Assembly: GCA_001804205.1 (NCBI GenBank)
Contig: MHFM01000011.1
Coordinates: forward strand, 21,198-53,771
Reading direction: 5' to 3'
From: Omnitrophica bacterium RIFCSPLOWO2_01_FULL_45_10b
GTDB taxonomy: Bacteria; Omnitrophota; Omnitrophia; Omnitrophales; Danuiimicrobiaceae
DNA: 32,574 bases
The notes below the pieces were generated by a model. That model was not told the origin of the DNA. It made no database searches and worked only from the letters and a program-made list of their open reading frames with translations. The position numbers and the translations under genes were made by a program. Within the stretch, counting starts at the first letter, position 1. Each line of letters starts with the position of its first letter. This document shows positions 1 through 8,237 of this stretch, one piece after another.

Positions 1-545
1 TGATTCAGGATCCGGGGCTTTTCCGGTTATTGGAAGATAAGTTGGATTGGTTTCTTTCTTGCGTTGCCAGTCATTCGTTTGGAAGCAAACAATGGGCTTT
101 TTTGGAAACGGTTATATGGCGCTCGGTGCGGATTAAGGCAAAGGTGGTAGAAGAAGATGAGCGGGAAATAAAGGGAAAACGCATGATTTTAAACTATGGC
201 CATACGTTTGCCCATGCTCTAGAGGGGGTTTCCGGCTTTAAAATGCCGCATGGCCGAGCAGTCGCTTGGGGCATGGTTTTAGCTGGAGAACTTGCCGTCC
301 GGATGGGAATTTTCCCGCAACAAGCTCAAAAACGTCAAAAAAAGCTGGTTTTTAAGCTTGGTTTTCCGTTACAATACCGATTCTCAGCCCGCAAAGCGTT
401 GTCCTTTATGAAGCATGATAAAAAGGCTGTGAATGGAAAACTGAAGCTAATTTTGCCTCGCAAAATCGGCCGGGTGGAAGTCAATGATCAAGTTTCAGAG
501 AAAGAGGTTTTGAAAGTGTTAAACCAGTTTGGGAGTACGTCATGA
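1..545 (+). CDS. aroB: 3-dehydroquinate synthase, C-terminal part (5' truncated by window edge)
   Basis: Frame stays open back to position 3 (IQDPGLFRLLEDK...). Motifs RIKAKVVEEDEREIKGKRMILNYGHTFAHALE and MPHGRAVAWGM match the metal/substrate-binding region of dehydroquinate synthase. Confidence 0.93.
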   Translation, partial: IQDPGLFRLLEDKLDWFLSCVASHSFGSKQWAFLETVIWRSVRIKAKVVEEDEREIKGKRMILNYGHTFAHALEGVSGFKMPHGRAVAWGMVLAGELAVRMGIFPQQAQKRQKKLVFKLGFPLQYRFSARKALSFMKHDKKAVNGKLKLILPRKIGRVEVNDQVSEKEVLKVLNQFGSTS

Positions 546-649
546 AAGGGAAGGTCATGCTTGTGGTTGGGTTCTTTATCGGCCTTGTGCTTGCGCACTG
601 GCTTAAGATAGTAGGAACTCAATATCTTTGGGTTTTGTTTTATCATTAA
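542..649 (+). CDS. 35-aa putative single-pass membrane microprotein
   Basis: ATG at 542 overlaps the aroB TGA (ATGA). Translation MKGKVMLVVGFFIGLVLAHWLKIVGTQYLWVLFYH; GGGAG just upstream. Not in the supplied track because it is short. Confidence 0.5.
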   Translation: MKGKVMLVVGFFIGLVLAHWLKIVGTQYLWVLFYH

Positions 650-1758
650 AAAATGTGAAGGCAATGGAGCTTCAAAAAGCGGTCTGGACCCTCAATCAGC
701 TGCCGGATTTTGGAATTCAGAAATTTAAACGTTTGCGCGAAACCGTCCGCGATTTAAACCAACTTTTTGATCCGCAGTTTAGAATTCCTTCCGAATGGAC
801 CGCAGATTTATCCTCAAAATTTCAGGAGCTTTCAACTTCAGATAAGTTTGAACAAGAAATTGACAAATGCCGAAAAGCCGGCATTCGAATCCTTTCGCTT
901 TTAGATCCTGAATATCCGAAAAATCTTTCTGCCGTTTACGATCCTCCGCTTATTCTTTATATAAAAGGAAATTTCATTCCGGAAGATGAGGTTGCCATTG
1001 CGGTTGTGGGTTCGCGTCACCCTACTACATATGGCATTCGGATCGCAAACCGTTTGGCACGCGAACTTGCCGAAAAAGGCGTGACCGTTGTTTCAGGTTT
1101 TGCTCGCGGCATTGATGGCCAAGCGCATCGCGGGGCGATTTCTGCTAAGGGCCGAACGATTGCAGTACTTGGTTCGGGTCTTGACGTTATTTATCCGAAA
1201 GAGCACGAGTTGCTTTTCGAAGAGATTTCAGAACATGGCGCGCTTATCAGTGAGTTTCCGCTGGGCACGCCTCCTCAAGCATTTAATTTCCCAAAACGCA
1301 ACCGAATCATCAGCGGTCTTGCGCGCGGCGTGTTGGTTGTTGAAGCAAGCCAAAAAAGTGGATCGCTTATCACAGCCCGCCTTGCGGCAGAAGAAGGCAG
1401 GGAAGTGTATTCTGTTCCTGGGCCGATTGATTCAATTGTTTCAAGCGGTACGAATCAGCTCATTCAAACCGGCGCGAAACTCGTGATGCAAGCTGAGAAT
1501 ATTCTCGAAGATTTGGCCCCTCAAATTCGCGCTTCTTTAGATTCATTAGAAGTTTCATCTGAGAAAGTGACAGCTGAATCGAAGATCAGTAACGTCGAAG
1601 ACCCTTTGCTTAAATTATTGACGAATCAACCGCTTTCCTTTGATGAAATTGCCGTTGGTGTCAGCCAAAATCCCGCCCAGCTTCGTTCTCGTTTAACGTA
1701 TCTTGAGCTCGAAGGCATTGTGAAACGTGTTTTTGGCGGCCGCTATGTCAGAAGTTGA
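628..1758 (+). CDS. dprA: DNA processing protein DprA/Smf; true start probably the internal ATG at 664
   Basis: Rossmann-type core VAIAVVGSRHPTTYGIRIANRLARELAEKGVTVVSGFARGIDGQAHRGAI...GSGLDVIYPKEHELL...SEFPLGTPPQAFNFPKRNRIISGL...SGSLITARLAAEEGREVYSVPG, plus a C-terminal winged-helix-like tail. Confidence 0.96.
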   Translation: MGFVLSLKNVKAMELQKAVWTLNQLPDFGIQKFKRLRETVRDLNQLFDPQFRIPSEWTADLSSKFQELSTSDKFEQEIDKCRKAGIRILSLLDPEYPKNLSAVYDPPLILYIKGNFIPEDEVAIAVVGSRHPTTYGIRIANRLARELAEKGVTVVSGFARGIDGQAHRGAISAKGRTIAVLGSGLDVIYPKEHELLFEEISEHGALISEFPLGTPPQAFNFPKRNRIISGLARGVLVVEASQKSGSLITARLAAEEGREVYSVPGPIDSIVSSGTNQLIQTGAKLVMQAENILEDLAPQIRASLDSLEVSSEKVTAESKISNVEDPLLKLLTNQPLSFDEIAVGVSQNPAQLRSRLTYLELEGIVKRVFGGRYVRS

Positions 1759-1772
1759 TATATTGCAATCAC

Positions 1773-1801
1773 TTGCAAAGGTAAAAGGCATTCGTTATAA
1801 T
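1773..1801 (+). promoter_or_regulatory. Predicted sigma70-type promoter upstream of the RDD gene
   Basis: TTGCAA (1773-1778), 17-nt spacer, TATAAT (1796-1801); AAAGGAG Shine-Dalgarno before the ATG at 1868. Confidence 0.6.
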
Positions 1802-1867
1802 AAAGTTCGTATTTAGTGCTGTTATTTGATAGTTCTTATGTGATTAACAACGAAAGGAGCATAAGTC

Positions 1868-2260
1868 ATGGCAAATGGAGGATCAGAAGTCCCCAAGGGA
1901 AAGCGCGTTATTTCTGCATTGGTTGATTTACTTGCTATTCCCATTCTGCTCGGCATTGTGGCGGGCCTTGTTTTAATTGCAGTGCCTGAAGGGATTCGCA
2001 ATGTGCTTTTAATTGCGCTCAATATCGGATGGCTTATTTTTCGAGACGTTGTATTTTCTCCCGGCCGCAAAATGGTTGGTTTGAAAGTGACCGGTGTGGA
2101 GGGCGGCAAAGTCACAATCGGGCAAGCGTTTATTCGAAATATTTTACTGATGGTTCCTTTTATTTTAGTCATTGGTTATATCGTTGAGATCATTTTCGTT
2201 CTTACAAAGGGAAATCGGCTGGCGGATGGATGGGCCAAGACCCACGTGGTTAGCGCTTAA
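1868..2260 (+). CDS. RDD family membrane protein
   Basis: GKRVISALVDLLAIPILLG... with R/D pattern, SPGRKMVGLKVTG motif and LADGWAKT ending, typical of RDD (PF06271) proteins. Confidence 0.85.
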   Translation: MANGGSEVPKGKRVISALVDLLAIPILLGIVAGLVLIAVPEGIRNVLLIALNIGWLIFRDVVFSPGRKMVGLKVTGVEGGKVTIGQAFIRNILLMVPFILVIGYIVEIIFVLTKGNRLADGWAKTHVVSA

Positions 2261-2269
2261 ATCTTTATC

Positions 2270-3385
2270 TTGAGCTCAGAGCCGAGCGTTTCTAGCATCA
2301 TTAGTTTTTCTTGGCAAAAAACGAAGGAAATCCTGCTTCCTTTCGAGTTTAAACGGTGGCTTAAAATCTTGGTCATCGTATGGTTGGCAGGCCATTCTGC
2401 AGGTTTGGGCGGCAATTACCGATTTCCTCAGCAGCCCAAACCCAATCCGCAACAGTCACAGGAAAAACAAGTCCAGCTTGTTAATCAAGGGACACCCAAG
2501 CAGCCTAGCGTACAAGGCGAGACAAGTCTTTCTGGAGATCCTACTGCTTCGGAGCAAAAAGTTGCCATCGCCCCCACGCCTTTATCCGTAAAGACAAGCT
2601 CCGATTTCAAATTATCCCCATCAGCGATAGTCGCAATCCTTATCGCTACTCCGTTTGTCATCGCCTTAGCTTTATTTTTTGGTTGGTTGAGTGCGCGCTT
2701 CAATTTTGTTTTTATTGATTTGTTAGTTCGCCGCGATATCCGTATTCGAGAATCATTTCGAACGTATAAGACTTTTGGAAATTCCTACTTTTTGTGGTCG
2801 TTGGGCTTTACCCTGATCGCCATCCTTGTTCTTGGATTAAGCATACTTGGGATTATTTTTTCTGCTGCCAAGGCCAAAGCACTTCTTTTGTTATTTGTTC
2901 CGCTTGCGTTATTCGCTCTTCTTGCAGCCCTTGTGGTTGTTTTGCTGGTGAGCGATTTTGTGTTGCCGATGATGTATCGCGAAAGTTCCTTGAATACAAT
3001 GGAAGGATTAAAGAAGTTTTTTTCTTTTAGGGCAGGGATCGGGCGGATTGCATTTTATTTTTTGATTAAGATAGGGCTTGGTATTTTAGCGGGCATTTTT
3101 GCCTTAGTGATTGCTTTGGTGATTGGCATTGCTGCCTTTGTCATTGGATTATTGATTGCTTTGTTGGGAAGTTTGCTGCTAGGAGTTCTGCCGATTTTAA
3201 AACCAATTCTGATCGCTGTCGGTATTATCGGAATTACGGTTGGGGTGCTTGCGATTATTATCCTGCTCAGCTTCGCTACATTGCCCATTTCTATCTTTTT
3301 TGGTACGTTTACGCTGAGTTATCTTGCGCGTTTAATCCCAACTTATAATCTTCTCAACTCTCCGTCGTCCAGCTCTAACGCTTAA
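2270..3385 (+). CDS. Polytopic membrane protein of unknown function (DUF4013-like architecture suspected)
   Basis: 371 aa, TTG start. Amphipathic N-terminus (SFSWQKTKEILLPFEFKRWLKILVIVWLAG), P/Q-rich linker, then several hydrophobic helices. Confidence 0.65.
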   Translation: MSSEPSVSSIISFSWQKTKEILLPFEFKRWLKILVIVWLAGHSAGLGGNYRFPQQPKPNPQQSQEKQVQLVNQGTPKQPSVQGETSLSGDPTASEQKVAIAPTPLSVKTSSDFKLSPSAIVAILIATPFVIALALFFGWLSARFNFVFIDLLVRRDIRIRESFRTYKTFGNSYFLWSLGFTLIAILVLGLSILGIIFSAAKAKALLLLFVPLALFALLAALVVVLLVSDFVLPMMYRESSLNTMEGLKKFFSFRAGIGRIAFYFLIKIGLGILAGIFALVIALVIGIAAFVIGLLIALLGSLLLGVLPILKPILIAVGIIGITVGVLAIIILLSFATLPISIFFGTFTLSYLARLIPTYNLLNSPSSSSNA

Positions 3386-3455
3386 AGAAACCCGCCTCAC
3401 ATAAGTCTTTTCGATGCGAAGATTAAGTGAAAACTATAAACGTCCGATAAACTTG

Positions 3456-3484
3456 TTTACAAATTTAGGCAAAACCCATATAAT
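3456..3484 (+). promoter_or_regulatory. Strong predicted sigma70-type promoter for the thiS-topA region
   Basis: TTTACA (3456-3461), 17-nt spacer, TATAAT (3479-3484). Confidence 0.65.
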
Positions 3485-3485
3485 C

Positions 3486-3522
3486 TGAGCCATCGGGGAC
3501 AGATTAACTCCCCGATGGCTCA
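3486..3522. repeat. Perfect inverted repeat H1, 13-bp stem, 11-nt loop
   Basis: TGAGCCATCGGGG (3486-3498) / CCCCGATGGCTCA (3510-3522), loop acagattaact. Confidence 0.9.
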
Positions 3523-3559
3523 TCCTGAGCCCGCCAACGATCTTTGGCGGGCGTAGGAT
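3522..3559. repeat. Inverted repeat H2, 9-bp perfect GC-rich inner stem plus 5-bp outer stem
   Basis: ATCCT-ga-GCCCGCCAA / cgatct / TTGGCGGGC-gt-AGGAT. Confidence 0.88.
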
Positions 3560-3571
3560 TTCGATAAGGTA

Positions 3572-3627
3572 ACCCTCTGCCAGCTTCATTGAACTTGAGT
3601 CTTAAATTTAATGAAGCTGGCGAGGGT
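3572..3627. repeat. Inverted repeat H3, about 18 bp with one bulged T, 19-nt loop
   Basis: ACCCTC-t-GCCAGCTTCATT (3572-3590) / AATGAAGCTGGCGAGGGT (3610-3627). Confidence 0.9.
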
Positions 3628-3656
3628 GAGGGGTCGGAAAATATCTCGACCCCTCA
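3627..3656. repeat. Perfect inverted repeat H4, 10-bp stem, 10-nt loop
   Basis: TGAGGGGTCG (3627-3636) / CGACCCCTCA (3647-3656), loop gaaaatatct. Confidence 0.88.
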
Positions 3657-3688
3657 TATAATTTCAAAGTTACCGTTTTAGGTGAACA

Positions 3689-3898
3689 TTGGAAGCTATA
3701 AGCGTTTGTATTAATGGTAAAAAGCGTCAAGTGCCTGCTGGCACAACACTTGGAAGCTTAATTGACCTGTTTCAATTAAAGAACAAATCAGTTGCCCTTG
3801 AACTAAACCACCAGGTGATTGAGCGGGAAAGATATGCTGCCACTCACCTTAACGAAAACGATGCCATTGAGATCGTTCAATTCGTCGGTGGGGGATAG
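3689..3898 (+). CDS. thiS: ThiS/MoaD-type sulfur carrier protein (beta-grasp)
   Basis: 69 aa: ISVCINGKKRQVPAGTTLGSLIDLFQLKNKSVALELNHQVIERERYAATHLNENDAIEIVQFVGGG. Ends in the diagnostic C-terminal GG; TTG start with AGGTG upstream. Confidence 0.88.
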   Translation: MEAISVCINGKKRQVPAGTTLGSLIDLFQLKNKSVALELNHQVIERERYAATHLNENDAIEIVQFVGGG

Positions 3899-3913
3899 AA
3901 AGGATTATAAGGA

Positions 3914-5995
3914 TTGGCTAAAAATCTAGTGATTGTGGAATCACCCGCCAAGGCGGGAACCATCAATAAATTCCTCGGTAAGGATTATGAAGTAGAAGCT
4001 TCTTTTGGCCACGTTCGAGATTTGCCCAAGAGCAAAATGGGTGTGGACCCAACGAACGGTTTTATCCCGCAATACGTCATTCCCACAAAAGCCAAAAAGA
4101 GAGTCAGCGCCTTAAAGAAGCAAGCCAAGGGAAAAGAAACGATTTACTTGGCCACGGATCCGGATCGGGAGGGAGAAGCCATCAGTTGGCATCTGGCCGC
4201 ATTGTTATCGGAGGATAACAATGCCGTAATTAAGCGGGTCATGTTTAATGAATTAACCAAGGAAGCAGTAAAAAACGCTTTCGAACACCCGCGCGGCATC
4301 GATCAAAATTTAGTCAACGCTCAACAAGCTCGCCGCGTTCTCGATCGAATTGTTGGATATGAATTAAGTCCTCTCCTTTGGCGCAAAGTCGGCCGCGGCT
4401 TAAGCGCTGGACGCGTTCAATCGGTTGCGCTCCGTTTAATTGTGGAACGGGAACGCGACATTCGAAATTTCAAGCCCGAAGAATATTGGTCGCTCCATGC
4501 GAAACTTTCTTCCACGCGTCCGTCTGAGGCAGAAAAAATATTTCAAGCGAAATTGGATCGCATCGGAAAGAAAAAAGCAGAACTAAAAAATGAAGCGGAT
4601 ACCTTAAAAATAAAATCCGCTTTAGAGAAAGAAACGTTCAAAGTCATTTCCGTCCAGAAAAAAGAGCGCAACCGAAAACCGCAAGCCCCTTATACCACCA
4701 GCAAACTTCAACAGGAAGCATATAACCGTCTCGGTTTCTCAGCGGCAAGGACCATGAAAATCGCTCAGATGCTTTACGAAGGAATTGAATTGGGCGAGGA
4801 AGGAAGCGTTGGGCTTATTACTTATATGCGCACAGACTCGGTCAATATTGCCGAAGTGGCGCGTAAAGAAGCCGCACAATTTGTTAAAGAGCACTTTGGC
4901 AAAGATCATCTTCCAAAAGTTCCTAACTTTTATCGTTCCAAAAAAGGCGCCCAGGAAGCGCACGAAGCGGTTCGGCCCACCTCCGTTTTTCGGGAGCCAG
5001 AGAAAATCAAATCGTTCCTCTCGGAAGAGCAATACAAATTATACGATTTAGTCTGGCGTAAATTCGTTGCCTCTCAAATGGCCGGCGCAGTTGATTTGGT
5101 TACATCCATTGAAATTCTTGCCGGATCCGAATATTTCTTCAAAGCCAGCGGAACCCGCAATTTATTTCCCGGCTTCCTTGCGGTGTTTGAGGATGCTTCG
5201 AAAGCGGCTAAAAAGAAGGAAGAAAATTCAGACGATGAAGAAGAAGGCGAGCAAGAGTTTCCTGAACTAGAGCAAAATGAATTGCTGAAACTCCATGAAT
5301 TGATTCCAGCGCAGCATTTCACCAAACCCCCAGCACGGTATAACGATGCCAGCCTTGTAAAAATCCTTGAAGAAGAAGGAATCGGCCGGCCAAGCACGTA
5401 CGCCCCAATTATCTATACGCTCGTAAGCCGCGATTATGTTGAACGAAAAGGGGGCGCTTTAATTCCCACAGAGCTGGCTGAAACTGTTATTGAGCTTTTG
5501 GTACAACATTTCCCTTATGTTTTAAATGTTCAGTTCACAGCTTTGATGGAAGAAGAGTTAGATAAAATTGAGGAAGGCGAACTGGATTGGGGCAAGGTGC
5601 TTCATGATTTTTATCAGCCGTTTGAAGAACATTTGAAAGAAGCAAAAGAGAAAATGAAAAATGTGCGCCAAGAACCAGTCCCGGCCAATGAAGATTGCGA
5701 GAAATGCGGCAAGCCCATGATGATCAAATGGGGACGGTTCGGAAAATTTGTGGCGTGTTCGGGCTTTCCAGAATGCCGCAGTACAAAACCCATTTCCACC
5801 GGTGTAGCGTGCCCAAAAGAAAACTGCGGCGGCTATCTCGTCAAGCGAAAAGGAAAAGGCGGCAGAAAGTTTTTTGGTTGTTCCAAGTATCCAAATTGCG
5901 ATTACATTGCAAATCAACTCCCAACTCAAAAAGTTGCCGGCGAGGAATCAGAAGAAAAACCACCTGAAGCAGATGAGGTGGATGCAGACGTTTGA
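3914..5995 (+). CDS. topA: DNA topoisomerase I (type IA)
   Basis: KNLVIVESPAKAGTINKFLG, FGHVRDLPKSKMGVD, LATDPDREGEAISWHL, GLITYMRTDS, two C-terminal Cys4 zinc-ribbon repeats. TTG start. Confidence 0.98.
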   Translation: MAKNLVIVESPAKAGTINKFLGKDYEVEASFGHVRDLPKSKMGVDPTNGFIPQYVIPTKAKKRVSALKKQAKGKETIYLATDPDREGEAISWHLAALLSEDNNAVIKRVMFNELTKEAVKNAFEHPRGIDQNLVNAQQARRVLDRIVGYELSPLLWRKVGRGLSAGRVQSVALRLIVERERDIRNFKPEEYWSLHAKLSSTRPSEAEKIFQAKLDRIGKKKAELKNEADTLKIKSALEKETFKVISVQKKERNRKPQAPYTTSKLQQEAYNRLGFSAARTMKIAQMLYEGIELGEEGSVGLITYMRTDSVNIAEVARKEAAQFVKEHFGKDHLPKVPNFYRSKKGAQEAHEAVRPTSVFREPEKIKSFLSEEQYKLYDLVWRKFVASQMAGAVDLVTSIEILAGSEYFFKASGTRNLFPGFLAVFEDASKAAKKKEENSDDEEEGEQEFPELEQNELLKLHELIPAQHFTKPPARYNDASLVKILEEEGIGRPSTYAPIIYTLVSRDYVERKGGALIPTELAETVIELLVQHFPYVLNVQFTALMEEELDKIEEGELDWGKVLHDFYQPFEEHLKEAKEKMKNVRQEPVPANEDCEKCGKPMMIKWGRFGKFVACSGFPECRSTKPISTGVACPKENCGGYLVKRKGKGGRKFFGCSKYPNCDYIANQLPTQKVAGEESEEKPPEADEVDADV

Positions 5996-6022
5996 TGTTG
6001 GGTTGTTTTGGTTTTCGTTATT

Positions 6023-6916
6023 ATGAGTGAGTCACATCTGTCAGCAGAAAGTTTCATCGTGCGTTTTCTCAACTTCCTTGAAGCTGAGAAGAATGCCTCC
6101 CCTCATACCATTAAAAACTACAAAGCCGACTTGGTAGAGTTTTTCCATTTTCTTGGAAAAAGTCCCTTGACTGATGTGAATTATCTTTCCATCCGCCGGT
6201 TTTTGGCTTATTTGAGGGAACGAGAGTTTTTGAAGAGTACGGTATCACGCAAGTTGGCTTGTTTGAAGTCGTTCTTTAAATATTTAACGCGCGAGCATTT
6301 GGTTTCCTCAAATCCGGCGAGCAGCATTGCCACTCCAAAGCGGGAACGGCGTTTGCCCTCCTTTTTAGAAACAGGCGAGGTGGAACGTTTGCTTGAGGCA
6401 GCTAAAGGAGATTCTTGGGAACGAAAACGGGATTTGGCAATTTTGGAAACGCTTTATAGTTCGGGGATTCGAGTCAGCGAATTGGTCGGTTTGAATTCAG
6501 ATGACGTTGATCTTTTAAGCAATCTTCTTAAGGTTCGCGGTAAAGGAAAAAAAGAGCGCATTGTTCCGATCGGCTCCTGTGCGGTGCAAGCGGTTAAAAA
6601 TTATCTCGATGCTTTGCCGGTTCATCTTCAAAACGGTTCCGTGCCTGTTTTTCTTAACCGTTCTAAGAATCGCCTTACCGATCGCAGCATTCGGCGGATT
6701 ATTTTAAGATGCGCAAGACGGGCGGAGATTAAAAAAGAAATTTCACCTCATACGCTTCGCCATACATTTGCAACGCATCTTTTAGACCGAGGGGCTGATC
6801 TCAGGAGCGTTCAGGAACTTTTAGGTCATTCTCATCTTTCAACGACACAAATTTATACTCATGTGACGGCACGGCGATTGCGTGAAGCTTATGATCAAGC
6901 GCATCCGAGGGCATAA
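6023..6916 (+). CDS. xerC: Tyrosine recombinase XerC/XerD
   Basis: N-terminal SAM-like domain, YSSGIRVSELVGLNSDDVD, SPHTLRHTFATHLLDRGADLRSVQELLGHSHLSTTQIYTHV catalytic motifs. ORF opens at 6008, but the ATG at 6023 is more likely the start. Confidence 0.93.
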   Translation: MSESHLSAESFIVRFLNFLEAEKNASPHTIKNYKADLVEFFHFLGKSPLTDVNYLSIRRFLAYLREREFLKSTVSRKLACLKSFFKYLTREHLVSSNPASSIATPKRERRLPSFLETGEVERLLEAAKGDSWERKRDLAILETLYSSGIRVSELVGLNSDDVDLLSNLLKVRGKGKKERIVPIGSCAVQAVKNYLDALPVHLQNGSVPVFLNRSKNRLTDRSIRRIILRCARRAEIKKEISPHTLRHTFATHLLDRGADLRSVQELLGHSHLSTTQIYTHVTARRLREAYDQAHPRA

Positions 6917-6934
6917 GGAGGCCGAACAAAATTT

Positions 6935-8233
6935 ATGAAGTGGCTTTACGATTTTTGTTTTTTAATCTTCGCACTTTTTTCAATTCCAAAATTTTTGGTT
7001 CGCTTGAATCAAGCGCACGATTCAAAAGAACTGATTTGGCAAAGATGGGGTATTTTTTCAAAAACGTTAAAGGGGCGATTTTCAGGGCGGCGAATTCTTT
7101 GGCTTCATGCGGTGAGCGTTGGAGAAGTAATGGCGGCCAGACAATGGATTCAGAACTTTCTGAAAGATTATCCAACATGGACCCTCGCACTTTCAGCCAC
7201 TACGCCCACGGGCCGTCAAATGGCCGAAACGTTGGCTTCGGATCGAGTGGTCGTTTTTTATGCCCCATTTGATTTAAGCAACGTGGTGCGGCGGTTCCTT
7301 AATATTCTTCAACCCAAAATGATTGTGTTAATGGAAACGGAGCTTTGGCCTAATTTAATTTCCGAAGCCAGCGCTTTCGGAATTCCGATCGGTATTGTGA
7401 ATGGCCGAATTTCACCCCGTTCGTTTAAGCAATATCAGCTGGTTTCTTGGTGGCTTGGTTCGATTTTAAGAAAGCTTTCTTTTTGTTTGGTTCAATCGGA
7501 ACGAGATGGAGAATATTTCTCCAAGTTGGGCATGCCTCAAGACAAGATTTTTTGTACAGGGAATATGAAATTTGATCATTTTGGCGCTCCTGAAAAAGCG
7601 CCGTTTTCAACATCCGTGATCTCCGAAAGAGAAAAAAAGCTTGTTTGGGTTGCCGGAAGTACCAATTGGAATGAGGAAGAGGCGATTCTACGGGTGTTCA
7701 GCCGTTTGCGAAATAATTTCCAAAATCTTCAATTGATTTTAGCTCCGCGCCATCCGGAGCACCTTTCTAAAGTCATTGGCGCTGTTCGCCGGAACGGGTT
7801 TCAGTATCGCCTCTTTTCTGAAAATGGCTCGAATCATCAAGCTCCGGTGCTTTTAATCGATCGGATGGGTGTTTTGGCCTCTCTTTATTCATTGGCGGAC
7901 GTTGTGTTTGTGGGAGGAAGTTTTGTGCGCCGCGGCGGACAAAATCCCATTGAAGCTGCTTGTTGTAGAAAACCTTTGCTCCATGGGCCGAACGTATTTA
8001 ATTTTTCGGAAGTCTATCAACTCTTAAACCAAAACCACGCTGCGTTCCAAGTTCAATCAGAAGAGGAGTTGTTTCAGAAGCTCAAACTGCTTCTTGAACA
8101 ACCCAAGCTTCGAGCGGACATGGGTTCTCAGGCTTGGTCTGTTGTTCAATCAATGAAAGGAGCTACGGCACGAACGCTGGATTATTTATCTCGTTGGATT
8201 GAACTCCGCGAGCAGCCCGTTGCTGTGGCATAA
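6935..8233 (+). CDS. waaA: 3-deoxy-D-manno-octulosonic acid (Kdo) transferase
   Basis: LWLHAVSVGEVMAARQWI, FYAPFDLSNVVRRFLNILQPKMIVLMETELWPNLI, CTGNMKFD, RHPEH, VFVGGSFVRRGGQNPIEAACCRKPLLHGPNVFNF. Confidence 0.96.
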   Translation: MKWLYDFCFLIFALFSIPKFLVRLNQAHDSKELIWQRWGIFSKTLKGRFSGRRILWLHAVSVGEVMAARQWIQNFLKDYPTWTLALSATTPTGRQMAETLASDRVVVFYAPFDLSNVVRRFLNILQPKMIVLMETELWPNLISEASAFGIPIGIVNGRISPRSFKQYQLVSWWLGSILRKLSFCLVQSERDGEYFSKLGMPQDKIFCTGNMKFDHFGAPEKAPFSTSVISEREKKLVWVAGSTNWNEEEAILRVFSRLRNNFQNLQLILAPRHPEHLSKVIGAVRRNGFQYRLFSENGSNHQAPVLLIDRMGVLASLYSLADVVFVGGSFVRRGGQNPIEAACCRKPLLHGPNVFNFSEVYQLLNQNHAAFQVQSEEELFQKLKLLLEQPKLRADMGSQAWSVVQSMKGATARTLDYLSRWIELREQPVAVA

Positions 8234-8237
8234 AAAT

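Noticed and set aside
1088-1486. 132-aa + strand ORF inside dprA
   Set aside because: Out-of-frame within the strongly conserved DprA core; no recognisable domain.
1745-1816. 24-aa ORF MSEVDILQSLAKVKGIRYNKVRI overlapping the end of dprA
   Set aside because: Overlaps the predicted promoter hexamers and lacks a clear Shine-Dalgarno; more likely chance.
3486-3656. Rho-independent terminators
   Set aside because: Stems are strong but none is followed by a convincing run of T on either strand.
3481-3660. TPP riboswitch upstream of thiS
   Set aside because: CTGAG and GAACTTGAG fragments superficially recall the thi-box, but the order and pairing do not match the conserved three-way junction; the segment pairs as separate simple hairpins. 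A covariance search (Rfam RF00059) would settle it.
3634-3662. Second promoter using TATAAT at 3657-3662
   Set aside because: The -10 is perfect, but the hexamer 17 nt upstream is TCGGAA (weak match to TTGACA); noted but not listed as a feature.
6023-6916. Integrase marking a mobile island
   Set aside because: The recombinase looks like housekeeping XerC/D next to topA, with no attachment-site repeats, cargo or tRNA nearby.
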